A stretch of DNA of 48,249 nucleotides from CAZPXF01 sp964590945 (GCA_964590945.1 CAZPXF010000003.1:1-48249), one strand, 5' to 3'; counted from the first letter of the stretch, positions 1-6,486 are shown. Notes: generated by a model not told the origin, from the sequence alone. Translations and numbers: made by a program.

Positions 1-71
1 CGGCGTATGAAGAGGCGGTGAAGGAGAAATACCGGTTCTTTAGCTTCGGGGATGCTATGTTAATTTTGTAA
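1..71 (+). CDS. queA: QueA C-terminus (partial): S-adenosylmethionine:tRNA ribosyltransferase-isomerase
   Basis: Reading from base 3 gives about 22 residues ending in a TAA at 69-71. They contain YRFFSFGDAML, the conserved C-terminal signature of QueA. This enzyme transfers and isomerises the ribosyl moiety of SAM onto preQ1-modified tRNA to make epoxyqueuosine in the cytosol. The rest of the gene lies upstream of the window. A terminator follows 30 bases after the stop, so this is the end of its transcript. Identification rests only on the short tail, but that tail is very characteristic. Confidence 0.8.
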   Translation, partial: AYEEAVKEKYRFFSFGDAMLIL

Positions 72-101
72 AGCGATTTTAGACATTTGTCACATAAGGA
101 A

Positions 102-129
102 TCCCGGAGGTTATCCCTCCGGGACTTTT
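102..129 (+). terminator. Intrinsic terminator after queA
   Basis: A 9-bp perfect stem (TCCCGGAGG, 102-110, with CCTCCGGGA, 116-124), a 5-base loop and a short T-run. It closes the queA transcript. The T-run overlaps the stop codon of the minus-strand recombinase-like fragment. Confidence 0.85.
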
Positions 130-514
130 ACTGTTTGAAAACGAAATTATGGGCGAGACCGTTTCGGAACACGATAGCACTGACCCTGCCATCGCTGACA
201 GTGATGTTATCCACGACGCTGATAACGAATGACCGCAGCGTCTCTGGCGACACCGACATGGCAAGGCGCTTGTAATCGATAGATGCACGTCCTGACAGTT
301 TCTGCCGCAGGATGAAGTCACTCGCTCGCCGGACGAGCCGATTTTGACCAGAAAATGACCATATATATGGTACAATTATATTCTTATTCTTTATGGTCAC
401 AGACAATCCGGCGACATGATGCAAAATAATTTTCCCCGCATATTGCATTTCAAAACTGCATATGCTATAATGCCAAAAGGCAAAAAGATAGAGCTTGTCC
501 ATGCAGGACAGCAA
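128..514 (-). pseudogene. Recombinase-like C-terminal fragment
   Basis: An open frame of 128 codons with only a TTG to start from and no ribosome-binding site. Its last 30 or so residues (around NITVSDGRVSAIVFRNGLAH) look like the C-terminal beta-strand tail of large serine recombinases from clostridial mobile elements. Upstream residues show no catalytic domain, so if it is a recombinase it is only the tail of one. The frame is also overlapped on the plus strand by a strong promoter and a small RNA. I call it a decayed relic rather than a working gene. Without a homology search the family assignment is tentative. Confidence 0.35.
443..471 (+). promoter_or_regulatory. Sigma-A promoter of the antitoxin sRNA
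   Basis: TTGCAT at 443-448, a 17-bp spacer and a consensus TATAAT at 466-471. Expected transcription start is near 478. The only thing downstream before the terminator at 524-550 is a short non-coding stretch of about 70 bases, so this promoter appears to drive a small RNA. Confidence 0.7.
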
Positions 515-550
515 AGTGAAAACCCCAGAGATGGCACTCTCTGGGATTTT
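478..550 (+). ncRNA. Candidate type I antitoxin sRNA (convergent, par RNAII-like)
   Basis: A roughly 73-base transcript is predicted from the promoter at 443-471 to the hairpin at 524-550. It contains no credible ORF. Its 5' half (483-505) repeats the plus-strand sequence across the toxin start at 658-681: 12 identical bases (AAAAGATAGAGC), a 3-versus-4-base spacer, then 8 identical bases (TCCATGCA). Because the toxin gene is on the minus strand, the sRNA can pair in trans with the toxin mRNA over its AUG and first codons. Its 3' hairpin is the complement of the toxin mRNA's 3' end. This is the arrangement of the enterococcal par locus (RNAI/RNAII). The exact ends are inferred. Confidence 0.65.
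524..550. terminator. Bidirectional terminator shared by sRNA and toxin mRNA
   Basis: CCCAGAGA (524-531) pairs with TCTCTGGG (538-545) around a 6-base loop. ATTTTC follows on the plus strand and GTTTTC on the minus strand, so it can end transcripts arriving from both sides. It lies between the convergent sRNA and toxin genes. Confidence 0.8.
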
Positions 551-591
551 CTTTTCCGTATACGGTAGAACAGACCGGGGCTAGTTACCGG

Positions 592-678
592 CTATTTGTC
601 GTTGTCTAACCACTTGATGATGTAGTGGCAAACTACACCAGCCGCAACAGCGACAATAAAAGATAGAGCAAATTCCAT
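592..678 (-). CDS. 28-residue single-pass membrane peptide, probable type I toxin
   Basis: The ATG at 678 is preceded by a good ribosome-binding site (GGAAGGAGG, ending about 8 bases upstream). The 28-residue product starts MEFALSFIVAVAAGVV, a single hydrophobic helix of about 20 residues. It ends in the aromatic/charged tail IKWLDNDK. This hydrophobic-helix plus charged-tail plan is that of Fst/Ldr-type type I toxins, which insert in the inner membrane; I recall very similar peptides in other Firmicutes genomes, usually unannotated. The gene has its own promoter (727-755) and converges on a predicted sRNA through a shared terminator. The sRNA carries a sequence complementary to the start codon region. 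Toxicity is inferred from layout and composition, not shown. Confidence 0.75.
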   Translation of the reverse strand: MEFALSFIVAVAAGVVCHYIIKWLDNDK

Positions 679-726
679 GCAAAACACCTCCTTCCTATTG
701 TCAGTATCGGAGGCGGTAACAAGGAG

Positions 727-755
727 ATTATATCACAGCATTTTCAACTTCGCCA
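727..755 (-). promoter_or_regulatory. Promoter of the small toxin gene
   Basis: Read on the minus strand: TGGCGA (750-755), a 17-bp spacer and an extended -10 TGATATAAT whose hexamer covers 727-732. The -35 is weak but the extended -10 is perfect. Transcription would start near 720, giving an mRNA of about 195 bases to the shared terminator. Confidence 0.55.
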
Positions 756-772
756 TAATATTTTCTTATTCT

Positions 773-908
773 ACAGGTTTGTTTCATGAATCTTATACTT
801 CTTTTGAAATCTCTTATACTTATTTTAGATCTATAGAAACTGGAAATCCTGTTGAAGATATAATAGTATGTTTAGTTATCTAAATTATTTTTCATGAAAC
901 AACCCTGT
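773..908. repeat. 136-bp element with 18-bp terminal inverted repeats (MITE-like)
   Basis: The left end (773-790, ACAGGTTTGTTTCATGAA) and the right end (891-908) are inverted repeats that match at 17 of 18 positions. Both ends are flanked by TTCT (769-772 and 909-912), a possible 4-bp target duplication. The interior is AT-rich and has no convincing gene. This fits a small non-autonomous element or the folded remnant of an insertion sequence. A structured leader or an accidental inverted repeat is the alternative. Confidence 0.45.
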
Positions 909-929
909 TTCTGACGGTTCCCAAATTGA

Positions 930-1085
930 CACACGTTTTCATGGAATAGAAAAGCAGAGATTGAGCAGGAGGTGGTTAATTACCGCTTCATGCTCGATTA
1001 GCAGAAAAGCATTACTGATACAAAGAGACTGAACCATTACAAACAACGCGTTATACAGAAATCAGCGTATAGAATACATCTATAA
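930..1085 (+). pseudogene. Decayed small ORF, possibly mobile-element accessory protein
   Basis: One frame reads AEIEQEVVNYRFMLD, then an in-frame TAG (999-1001), then QKSITDTKRLNHYKQRVIQ and a TAA at 1083. The E-x-E-V-x-N-Y-R pattern followed by an I-T-D-T/E segment resembles the short accessory proteins (SHOCT-like) found next to recombinases in clostridial integrative elements. No start codon or ribosome-binding site remains. This is a weak similarity seen by eye. The remainder of 1086-1183 is AT-rich leader with no gene. Confidence 0.25.
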
Positions 1086-1121
1086 ATGTTTAAAAAAACG
1101 ATTTTACATCATAAATGAAAT

Positions 1122-1149
1122 TTGATAGTTTGAAGTTACCTACTAATTT
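1122..1149 (+). promoter_or_regulatory. Possible promoter for the 1184-2280 cluster
   Basis: TTGATA at 1122-1127 with a 16-bp spacer to TAATTT at 1144-1149. This is the best candidate in the AT-rich stretch upstream of the first small ORF, but the -10 match is modest. Confidence 0.35.
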
Positions 1150-1183
1150 TGTAGGAATACCAAAAGAAAGGGAGAGGTAAACA

Positions 1184-1324
1184 ATGGATTTACTGGTAAG
1201 TGTCAATTGGATAGCGCTGTTTGTACTGATAATTGCATTGCTTATGTTCAAGTTTTTGAATTATATGGCTTACAAAATCAATTGGACATATAGAAGCGCT
1301 TTAAAAGAGGCTTTTTCCAGGTAG
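1184..1324 (+). CDS. 46-residue small membrane protein, unknown
   Basis: ATG at 1184 follows GGGAGAGG at good spacing. The product begins MDLLVSVNWIALFVLI and has one transmembrane helix at about residues 8-26. The C-terminal half is hydrophilic and basic (around YKINWTYRSALKEAF). I do not recognise the family. The next gene starts 9 bases after its stop and the polyferredoxin overlaps that one, so all three are probably one transcript. It could be a small subunit or assembly partner of the membrane iron-sulfur protein. It is unlikely to be spurious given its ribosome-binding site and position. Confidence 0.6.
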   Translation: MDLLVSVNWIALFVLIIALLMFKFLNYMAYKINWTYRSALKEAFSR

Positions 1325-1333
1325 AAGGTAAGT

Positions 1334-1474
1334 ATGAAGAAGATATTATTTATAAAAATGGTGGTGTTCGGCGTTGCTGCAGTATTTATTGCGATAGGAA
1401 TCAGTCAGAATGGGCATATAGATGTGATGAATAAGGCGATACGAATCTGTTTTGAGTGTATAGGTATAGGATAA
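1334..1474 (+). CDS. CD1871A-family CXXC small protein
   Basis: 46 residues: an N-terminal hydrophobic helix (about residues 5-23) and a C-terminal ICFECIGIG containing a C-x2-C pair. This matches the CD1871A family of CXXC proteins described from clostridia, which usually sit directly before a NapH-like 4Fe-4S membrane protein, as here. The stop and the next start overlap as TAATG at 1472-1476, so translation is coupled. The function of the family is not established; the paired cysteines suggest metal binding or thiol redox next to the polyferredoxin. Confidence 0.75.
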   Translation: MKKILFIKMVVFGVAAVFIAIGISQNGHIDVMNKAIRICFECIGIG

Positions 1475-2280
1475 TGTGGATAAAAGAAAAAAAACGGCAG
1501 ATCATTCAGGTAGTCTGCGCTATACTTTATAACTGTAATATCAGAGGGTTTGCAAAAGGGGAGATCTATAAGGGTAGCATAAAAGCGGCCTGCGTGCCGG
1601 GACTTAACTGTTATTCTTGTCCCGGAGCGGTTGCTTCCTGTCCGATAGGAAGCCTGCAGAGCGCTCTTGTGTCATCAAAATATAAAAGACCATATTACAT
1701 TCTTGGCATTCTTTTATTGTTTGGTGTTGTCTTTGGAAGAACAATCTGTGGTTATCTCTGCCCGTTCGGTCTTTTGCAAGAGATCTTTTACCTGCTTCCG
1801 ACAAAAAAGCTTAGGAAAAATAAATGGACGAGATATCTTACATGGATTAAATATATGTTACTTGTGGTTTTTGTCATAGGTATTCCGCTGATTCTTGCGG
1901 CACCCGGATTCTGCAAATATATTTGTCCGGCTGGAACACTGGAAGGAGGAATTCCGCTTGTGTCAATGAATAAACAACTTCGGGAACTGACCGGAGGACT
2001 TTTTAACTGGAAAGTATTTCTTGTGGTTATCATCCTTATTTCCTGCATTTTTGTTTTCCGTAGCTTTTGCAGGTTTATCTGTCCGCTCGGTGCGTTTTAC
2101 TCGCTGTTTCACCGACTGGCGGTTGTTGGGATGAAAGTAGATATAGAAAAATGCAACGGATGTCAGGCATGTGTGCGTAGTTGTAAAATGGATGTCAAAC
2201 ATGTTGGCGACCGGGAGTGTATTCATTGTGGGAAATGTATACATTCCTGTGCTCAAGGAGCGCTTCGGTTTAAAATATAA
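1474..2280 (+). CDS. NapH-type membrane 4Fe-4S binding protein (polyferredoxin)
   Basis: 268 residues from the ATG at 1474, chosen because it overlaps the preceding stop; a longer GTG start at 1456 lies inside that gene. It has a cysteine-rich N-terminus (around LNCYSCPGAVASCPIG), several transmembrane helices and the repeated membrane-anchored motifs CGYLCPFG, CKYICPAG and CRFICPLG. It ends in two ferredoxin-type 4Fe-4S motifs (CNGCQACVRSC and CIHCGKCIHSC). This is the NapH/RnfB-like electron-transfer architecture. Proteins of this kind pass electrons across or along the membrane to FMN- or molybdenum-dependent partners. No catalytic partner is encoded beside it, so its substrate is unknown. 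Confidence 0.85.
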   Translation: MWIKEKKRQIIQVVCAILYNCNIRGFAKGEIYKGSIKAACVPGLNCYSCPGAVASCPIGSLQSALVSSKYKRPYYILGILLLFGVVFGRTICGYLCPFGLLQEIFYLLPTKKLRKNKWTRYLTWIKYMLLVVFVIGIPLILAAPGFCKYICPAGTLEGGIPLVSMNKQLRELTGGLFNWKVFLVVIILISCIFVFRSFCRFICPLGAFYSLFHRLAVVGMKVDIEKCNGCQACVRSCKMDVKHVGDRECIHCGKCIHSCAQGALRFKI

Positions 2281-2331
2281 TGTGTAGCTTTGGCATAACG
2301 TTTGCGCGGAGAAAACTGGTGCAGCGTCCTA

Positions 2332-3051
2332 TCAAGGCCTGGTAATGACAGCCTTTAAAATGTCTTCCGGTTTCTTGGATTCTGCAAAGATCTGGTACTC
2401 CGGCTCATGGATATCCTGCAGGTAATGCGCGTCAGAGCAGCAGATAATATGGCATGTCTCCAAATAGGGATGTGCCTTTTTTAATCGATGAAAATGATCG
2501 ATTTTGTGAAATTCTGCACAGGAAAAAGTGCTGTCCGGCGGGATAAAACCGAGATTTGACAGCAAACTCGTTGAAGATTTGTCAATATGCGCCGGATATG
2601 CGATCCCGCCAAAGGATGATACAAGCGCAAAAGATTCATCAAAAGAGATATCCGTACTTCCGATAAGAAGATTTTCCACTGTGCCGCAAACTTCGTCCTT
2701 CTCGTTCATGATCTGCTGTTTCCCAAAGATATCCTCGCGGTTTCTGATGGGAAGCAGATGTTCGTAAACATATGCGTCAAAATCCATGGCAGCTTCTAAT
2801 GCAGGAAAGAGGCATACCACGTGAACTTCCTCCTGAGTTGTCAGCTCCATGCCGGGAATTACCGTGACACCGAAATCCTCCCCGTGCTTCATGGCAGCGG
2901 CGCAGTTTTTACAGGAATTGTGATCTGTGAGAGCAATACAGTCCAGTCCTTTCAGCGCACTCATCCCGACCAGATTGCCGGGAGTCATGTCGTCATCGCC
3001 GCATGGGGAGAGACAGGAGTGCATATGAAAGTCATAATATAATGGGATCAT
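2332..3051 (-). CDS. PHP-domain metal-dependent phosphoesterase
   Basis: 239 residues. The start is the ATG at 3051 because it overlaps the upstream gene's stop as ATGA; a GTG at 3063 is the alternative. Metal-binding PHP motifs are in order: FHMHSCLSPCGDDD near the N-terminus, ALTDHNS, PGMELTT and the C-terminal SDAHYL. PHP proteins hydrolyse phosphoesters using two or three metal ions (histidinol-phosphatase, polymerase exonuclease and nucleotide phosphatase relatives). The substrate here is unknown. It is the last gene of a five-gene minus-strand operon with DRTGG, GHKL-ATPase and hydrogenase-like genes, so a role in hydrogenase-linked signalling or nucleotide turnover is an inference from context. 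Confidence 0.85.
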   Translation of the reverse strand: MIPLYYDFHMHSCLSPCGDDDMTPGNLVGMSALKGLDCIALTDHNSCKNCAAAMKHGEDFGVTVIPGMELTTQEEVHVVCLFPALEAAMDFDAYVYEHLLPIRNREDIFGKQQIMNEKDEVCGTVENLLIGSTDISFDESFALVSSFGGIAYPAHIDKSSTSLLSNLGFIPPDSTFSCAEFHKIDHFHRLKKAHPYLETCHIICCSDAHYLQDIHEPEYQIFAESKKPEDILKAVITRP

Positions 3052-3380
3052 CCGTTTAACCACCGGGCGATCCTCTGGGACGCCTCAAAGATCGGTTCGT
3101 CCGTGCGCAGTACGGTGATGTCGGATTCCAGCGCCTTTTCTATCGCGCTGTCATCCATCTTAACGCCCTCGGCGAGTACGATGACAGAGATGTCCGTAAG
3201 CGCTGCGACAGCGATCGTGTTGATATTTCCCATGATCGTCACCCAGGCAGCTCCTTCCTTAGCCTTACTCATGGATATACTGAGCAGATCACAGTTAAAG
3301 ATTCCGGAAATCTCCTTTTCGGATTCTCCGACATTGATCGACTGGAATATGCCGGAATTAACAAGGTCAAGATTCGTCAT
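3048..3380 (-). CDS. DRTGG-domain protein (110 residues)
   Basis: ATG at 3380 with GGAGG a few bases upstream. A single compact alpha/beta domain covers the whole protein, including GAAWVTIMGNINTIAVAALT and ISVIVLAEGVKMDD. This resembles the DRTGG domain, related to the N-terminal domain of HPr kinase and found in CBS-DRTGG pyrophosphatases and hydrogenase clusters. DRTGG domains can bind nucleotides; no enzymatic residues are evident here. A second DRTGG-like protein (5316-5678) is encoded in the same operon. It is translationally coupled to the PHP gene by a 4-base overlap. Confidence 0.7.
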   Translation of the reverse strand: MTNLDLVNSGIFQSINVGESEKEISGIFNCDLLSISMSKAKEGAAWVTIMGNINTIAVAALTDISVIVLAEGVKMDDSAIEKALESDITVLRTDEPIFEASQRIARWLNG

Positions 3381-3423
3381 TTTGTTGTACCTCCTGGTAA
3401 ATGGTGTAACAGGTTATGGTTTA

Positions 3424-4824
3424 TCAGTTCCTGTCCGTATCATGCAGCGGATTGTGCTCCGATGATATCAGATCGTCCAGCTTCTCTATATAATCCTTCA
3501 ATACGTGGACGGGAGTTCCGTACTGGTCGCAGGAAAGATTCAAAAGCTTAGCGACGTAGCTCATCTCCTCGGAAAGACGTGCGATACGTCTGTGTATTAC
3601 ATAAATACAGTCTGCTGTCGTCGCCTTATCTCTGACGATATCTTCCGCCAGCGCCCGGCATGTCGGCGCGCCGCAGTAGCCGCAGTCGAGTCCGGGCAGA
3701 TTCCGGGTGAGGTTATCCGCTGTATCCATCATAATAAGTCCCTCGCGGAAGTTCTTACCGAGCTGGAAGACCGGCTGGTATTCTACCTCCTCCGTCCACA
3801 TCATATTTACATCCTGCCACATTTCAGGGTCAATATCGGCGGACTCCGGAAGATAGGTGCCGAGCTTTTTTAATTTTGCCTGCGCCACGTATGGGTTCTC
3901 GATGTTCATAACGCCTCCTACGCAGCCGCCGTGGCAGGCGTGAAGCTCGAGAAACGGCACGTCATGGATCTTCTCATCCTCCAGATCCTCGAGAATCTGC
4001 ATGACATTTTTGATGCCGTCCGTAGACAGATAGTGTTCCAGATCAAGACCCGCCACCGCGCCGCCGTTTTCCCCCCATGCGATACCGATCCTGCTGCATC
4101 GGGAGAGCTTTTTGAGCTGGCTCTCATCATGCTTCATATGCGGAAGCAAAAGAGGATAAAGCTCCTTAATGCTGATCACTCCCGTGATCGCGCTTGCGCT
4201 GTTGCCGGGGGGAGCCTTTGCAGCGGTTACCTTTGCCGGGCAGGACGTGATAAATATAATGCCGATATCTTCGGCCGGAAGTCCGGTTTTCTTCATTGCC
4301 TCTGAAAGCGCCAGCCTGGCGGCCGCTTCGGAAGGAGCCATGACCGGCAGCAAATGCGGGATCAACTCCGGGAAACGGATCTGGATCAGGCGGACTACGG
4401 AAGGGCAGTGCGTGCTGATAAAAGGCTGCTCGCTTGCATGCTCCTCCATATATTTTTTGGAGATCCGGGAGATTAATTCCGACGCAACGCTTACTTCAAA
4501 TACATCGTCAAACCCTATCTCCAAAAGCGCATTTAATACAATGTCGGGATTGGTCATATTGTTAAACTGTCCGAACAAAACAGAAGTCGGAAGGACGACG
4601 TTATACTTGTGCTCCTTCAGGATGTCAAGCTTATCCGCGCTGGAATATTTGGCATGGTGCGGGCAGATGCGGATGCATTTACCGCAGTCGATACAAAACT
4701 CATGTGTGATCTGAGCCTTGCCCCCATGTACGCGGATGGCCTGGGTCGGACACTGCTTGAGGCAGTTGATGCAGCCCTTGCAGACCTTTGTATTCAGTTT
4801 TACGGAATTGATAAATTGATTCAT
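3424..4824 (-). CDS. [FeFe]-hydrogenase-like H-cluster protein, no PAS domain, altered proton-relay cysteine
   Basis: 466 residues. Domains: two 4Fe-4S ferredoxin motifs (C15/18/21/25 and C44/47/50/54), an H-cluster domain (about 70-330), and a C-terminal FeS domain with CGYCGAPTC (C381/384/389) and C406. The H-cluster motifs are degenerate but keep the cysteines that bind the cluster: STHCP (C140), TSCPAK (C195), and LHACHGGC (C297, C301). The first cysteine of the usual TSCCP, which in catalytic enzymes relays protons, is His139. The protein lacks the PAS domain of its paralogue at 11150. It resembles the sensory or putative-regulatory [FeFe]-hydrogenase groups. Gene order (between a GHKL ATPase and a DRTGG protein) also suggests signalling rather than bulk H2 turnover. 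Confidence 0.85.
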   Translation of the reverse strand: MNQFINSVKLNTKVCKGCINCLKQCPTQAIRVHGGKAQITHEFCIDCGKCIRICPHHAKYSSADKLDILKEHKYNVVLPTSVLFGQFNNMTNPDIVLNALLEIGFDDVFEVSVASELISRISKKYMEEHASEQPFISTHCPSVVRLIQIRFPELIPHLLPVMAPSEAAARLALSEAMKKTGLPAEDIGIIFITSCPAKVTAAKAPPGNSASAITGVISIKELYPLLLPHMKHDESQLKKLSRCSRIGIAWGENGGAVAGLDLEHYLSTDGIKNVMQILEDLEDEKIHDVPFLELHACHGGCVGGVMNIENPYVAQAKLKKLGTYLPESADIDPEMWQDVNMMWTEEVEYQPVFQLGKNFREGLIMMDTADNLTRNLPGLDCGYCGAPTCRALAEDIVRDKATTADCIYVIHRRIARLSEEMSYVAKLLNLSCDQYGTPVHVLKDYIEKLDDLISSEHNPLHDTDRN

Positions 4825-4896
4825 AAGAATCTCACCCTCTTATCTCGTACCATATCATATTGTCTGCGGATCGCACCGGCCTTCGGGCTTCCTGCA

Positions 4897-5319
4897 TTAC
4901 ATAAAAATATCCATAGTCACAGTTGTACCTGCGCCGACCGTTGTGTCGATATGCATCCGGTCAGAATATTTCTTCATGTTCGGCAGTCCCATGCCGGCGC
5001 CGAATCCAAGGGAGCGCACCTCCTCGGAGGCGGTGGAATATCCGGCCTGCATGGCCTTCTGGATATCCGGGATGCCCGGGCCTACGTCCGCGAGAACCAG
5101 ATGGATACCTTCGTCGCTGATCTCTGCGTCGATCGTACCGCCGTGGGCGTGGATAACCATGTTGATCTCGCCCTCATAGAGCGCGATCGATACCTTGCGG
5201 ATGATACCGCTTGGAATACCCATGCGCTTCAGCTTATTCTTCAGGTCGCTGCTGGCTTCCCCGGCTCTGGAGAAATCATCCGGGGAAACCTGATATGTAT
5301 ATTTGATTGAATCGCTCAT
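4897..5319 (-). CDS. RsbW-like GHKL ATPase / anti-sigma-type kinase
   Basis: 140 residues from the ATG at 5319, which follows AGGAGG and overlaps the upstream stop as ATGA; an in-frame start further upstream would sit inside that gene. It is a stand-alone HATPase domain: N-box around ALYEGEINMVIHA (about residues 49-61), G1 box DVGPGIPD, and G2 box GFGAGMGLPNMKKYSD. This is the size and plan of the RsbW/SpoIIAB anti-sigma kinases. Those phosphorylate STAS-domain partners, but no STAS gene is present in the window. Its target is therefore unknown; neighbours suggest it works with the DRTGG and H-cluster proteins. Confidence 0.85.
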   Translation of the reverse strand: MSDSIKYTYQVSPDDFSRAGEASSDLKNKLKRMGIPSGIIRKVSIALYEGEINMVIHAHGGTIDAEISDEGIHLVLADVGPGIPDIQKAMQAGYSTASEEVRSLGFGAGMGLPNMKKYSDRMHIDTTVGAGTTVTMDIFM

Positions 5320-5678
5320 ATTTTCAAATCCTCCTGATTGCCGCGAAGTCCCGACTGATACAGCAGTCCGCAGGTTGTAAACATCGTGTGCTTCGTGCAC
5401 AGAACCACGATCTCTCTTTCCTTGGACAGATCGTAAATGCTCTGGTTCGGCAGTTTGCCGTTCACCTGAATAATGCAGCAGATATCCATCATCTCAGCAG
5501 TCCGCACTACCTGCGGGTTGCACAGACCCGTGATCAGGATCGTGTGTTCATCGCCGAACGCGAGCACATCGCTCATCATATCGGAGGCAAACACAGTAAA
5601 TGCCTCCTGATTCAGATATTCATCCTTGCCATAGAATAAAGTGGCATCCAGAAGACGTTGTATTTCTTTGATCGTCAT
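5316..5678 (-). CDS. DRTGG-domain protein (120 residues), first gene of the minus-strand operon
   Basis: ATG at 5678 preceded by GAGGGTG. The 120-residue protein has an N-terminal segment of about 30 residues (MTIKEIQRLLDATLFYG) followed by a DRTGG-type domain. A central strand is HTILITGLCNPQVVRTAEMM and the C-terminal part includes IVVLCTKHTMFTTCGLLY. Proteins of this type recur beside HydABC and GHKL ATPases in clostridia. It is the first gene after a good promoter (5734-5762) and its stop overlaps the start of the ATPase gene. Nucleotide or ligand binding is the family expectation; no activity can be read from the sequence. Confidence 0.7.
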   Translation of the reverse strand: MTIKEIQRLLDATLFYGKDEYLNQEAFTVFASDMMSDVLAFGDEHTILITGLCNPQVVRTAEMMDICCIIQVNGKLPNQSIYDLSKEREIVVLCTKHTMFTTCGLLYQSGLRGNQEDLKI

Positions 5679-5733
5679 AGTTCACCCTCATTTTTGTGAT
5701 TCGTTTGTATACAATAACGTAGCTTATAGGGAA

Positions 5734-5762
5734 AGTATATCATTATGCCATTCGGAAATCAA
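5734..5762 (-). promoter_or_regulatory. Sigma-A promoter of the DRTGG/ATPase/H-cluster operon
   Basis: On the minus strand: TTGATT (5757-5762), exactly 17 bp, TATACT (5734-5739). Transcription would start about 50 bases upstream of the first ATG at 5678. It is divergent from hydC and shares the intergenic region with the dyads listed at 5782-5875. Confidence 0.75.
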
Positions 5763-5781
5763 TACATAAAAACAGTTTGTT

Positions 5782-5875
5782 TTGTGTAACTTAGACAAAA
5801 AAGTATCAAAAAAAGATGAAAGTTTAACAAAACGTTAGTTATTTGACAAACAAGTTTGTGTGAAAAGTTAACAAA
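5782..5875. promoter_or_regulatory. Operator-like dyads between the divergent hydrogenase operons
   Basis: Two palindromes: a 17-bp dyad TTGTGTAACTTAGACAA (5782-5798, half-sites TTGT-TAA/TTA-ACAA) and ACAAACAAGTTTGT (5846-5859) overlapping a TTGACA at 5843-5848. In addition TTAACAA occurs at 5824-5830 and again within 5867-5875. The half-sites resemble those bound by the NADH-sensing repressor Rex (TTGTTAA/TTAACAA) but none is a full consensus site. The plus-strand promoter of hydC is not clear: no good -10 follows the TTGACA. Confidence 0.4.
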
Positions 5876-5988
5876 GAAAAATTAAAATTATTGTACAAAA
5901 TTGTAGATTTTTTAAAAATGGTATGGTAGTATTGAATAAAGCACTGCGCAGTGGTGATATGCGCTAATAAATGAAGGAGGTTTACAGA

Positions 5989-6483
5989 ATGAGTTCTAAA
6001 AACCAGGGTGTTCCATTTTTCGGAACAAAAGAACAGGAGGAACAGCTCTTACAGGTAATTGAAGAATTTAAGGATGACAGAGGTAAGCTGATGCCGATCC
6101 TGCAGCATGCGCAGGATATTTATGGATATCTTCCGAAAGAAGTACTCGCGAAAATTTCTGACGTTACAGGCATTCCGATGGAGAAGATTTACGGAGTGGC
6201 TACTTTCTATTCGCAGTTCACACTTTTCCCGAAAGGGAAATATCAGATTTCCGTCTGTCTGGGCACTGCCTGCTATGTAAAAGGGTCGGGCAATATTTAC
6301 AACAGGTTGATGGAGAAGCTTGGAATCGCCGGAGGCGAGTGTACACCTGACGGTAAGTTTTCGCTGGATGCCTGCCGCTGTATCGGAGCATGCGGCCTTG
6401 CTCCTGTTATGATGATTAACGGCGAGGTATATGGAAGACTGACTGTGGATGATGTAGACGATATTCTGGCGAAATACGAATAA
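5989..6483 (+). CDS. hydC: HydC: NuoE-like 2Fe-2S subunit of electron-bifurcating hydrogenase
   Basis: 164 residues from the ATG at 5989, chosen for the AAGGAGG upstream; an earlier in-frame ATG at 5971 has none. An N-terminal helical region (about 1-80) is followed by a thioredoxin-fold 2Fe-2S domain with CLGTACYVKG and CRCIGACGLAP, giving the four-cysteine ligand set. In HydABC complexes this subunit pairs with the flavin subunit HydB in the cytosol. The complex couples NADH and reduced ferredoxin oxidation to H2 formation, or the reverse. It leads the operon hydC, GHKL ATPase, 2Fe-2S protein, hydB, hydA. Confidence 0.9.
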   Translation: MSSKNQGVPFFGTKEQEEQLLQVIEEFKDDRGKLMPILQHAQDIYGYLPKEVLAKISDVTGIPMEKIYGVATFYSQFTLFPKGKYQISVCLGTACYVKGSGNIYNRLMEKLGIAGGECTPDGKFSLDACRCIGACGLAPVMMINGEVYGRLTVDDVDDILAKYE

Positions 6484-6486
6484 ACC

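Noticed and set aside
677..883. A 68-codon plus-strand frame across the toxin promoter and the inverted repeat
   Set aside because: No ribosome-binding site; it runs antisense over the toxin promoter and leader and enters the repeat element, so it looks accidental.
4609..5310. A 233-codon plus-strand frame opposite the hydrogenase-like and ATPase genes
   Set aside because: It is antisense to two genes with clear motifs and shows no recognisable domain.
5782..5875. A consensus Rex binding site
   Set aside because: Only half-sites and off-spacing dyads were found, none matching the full 18-bp TTGTTAA-N4-TTAACAA, so it is reported as operator-like only.
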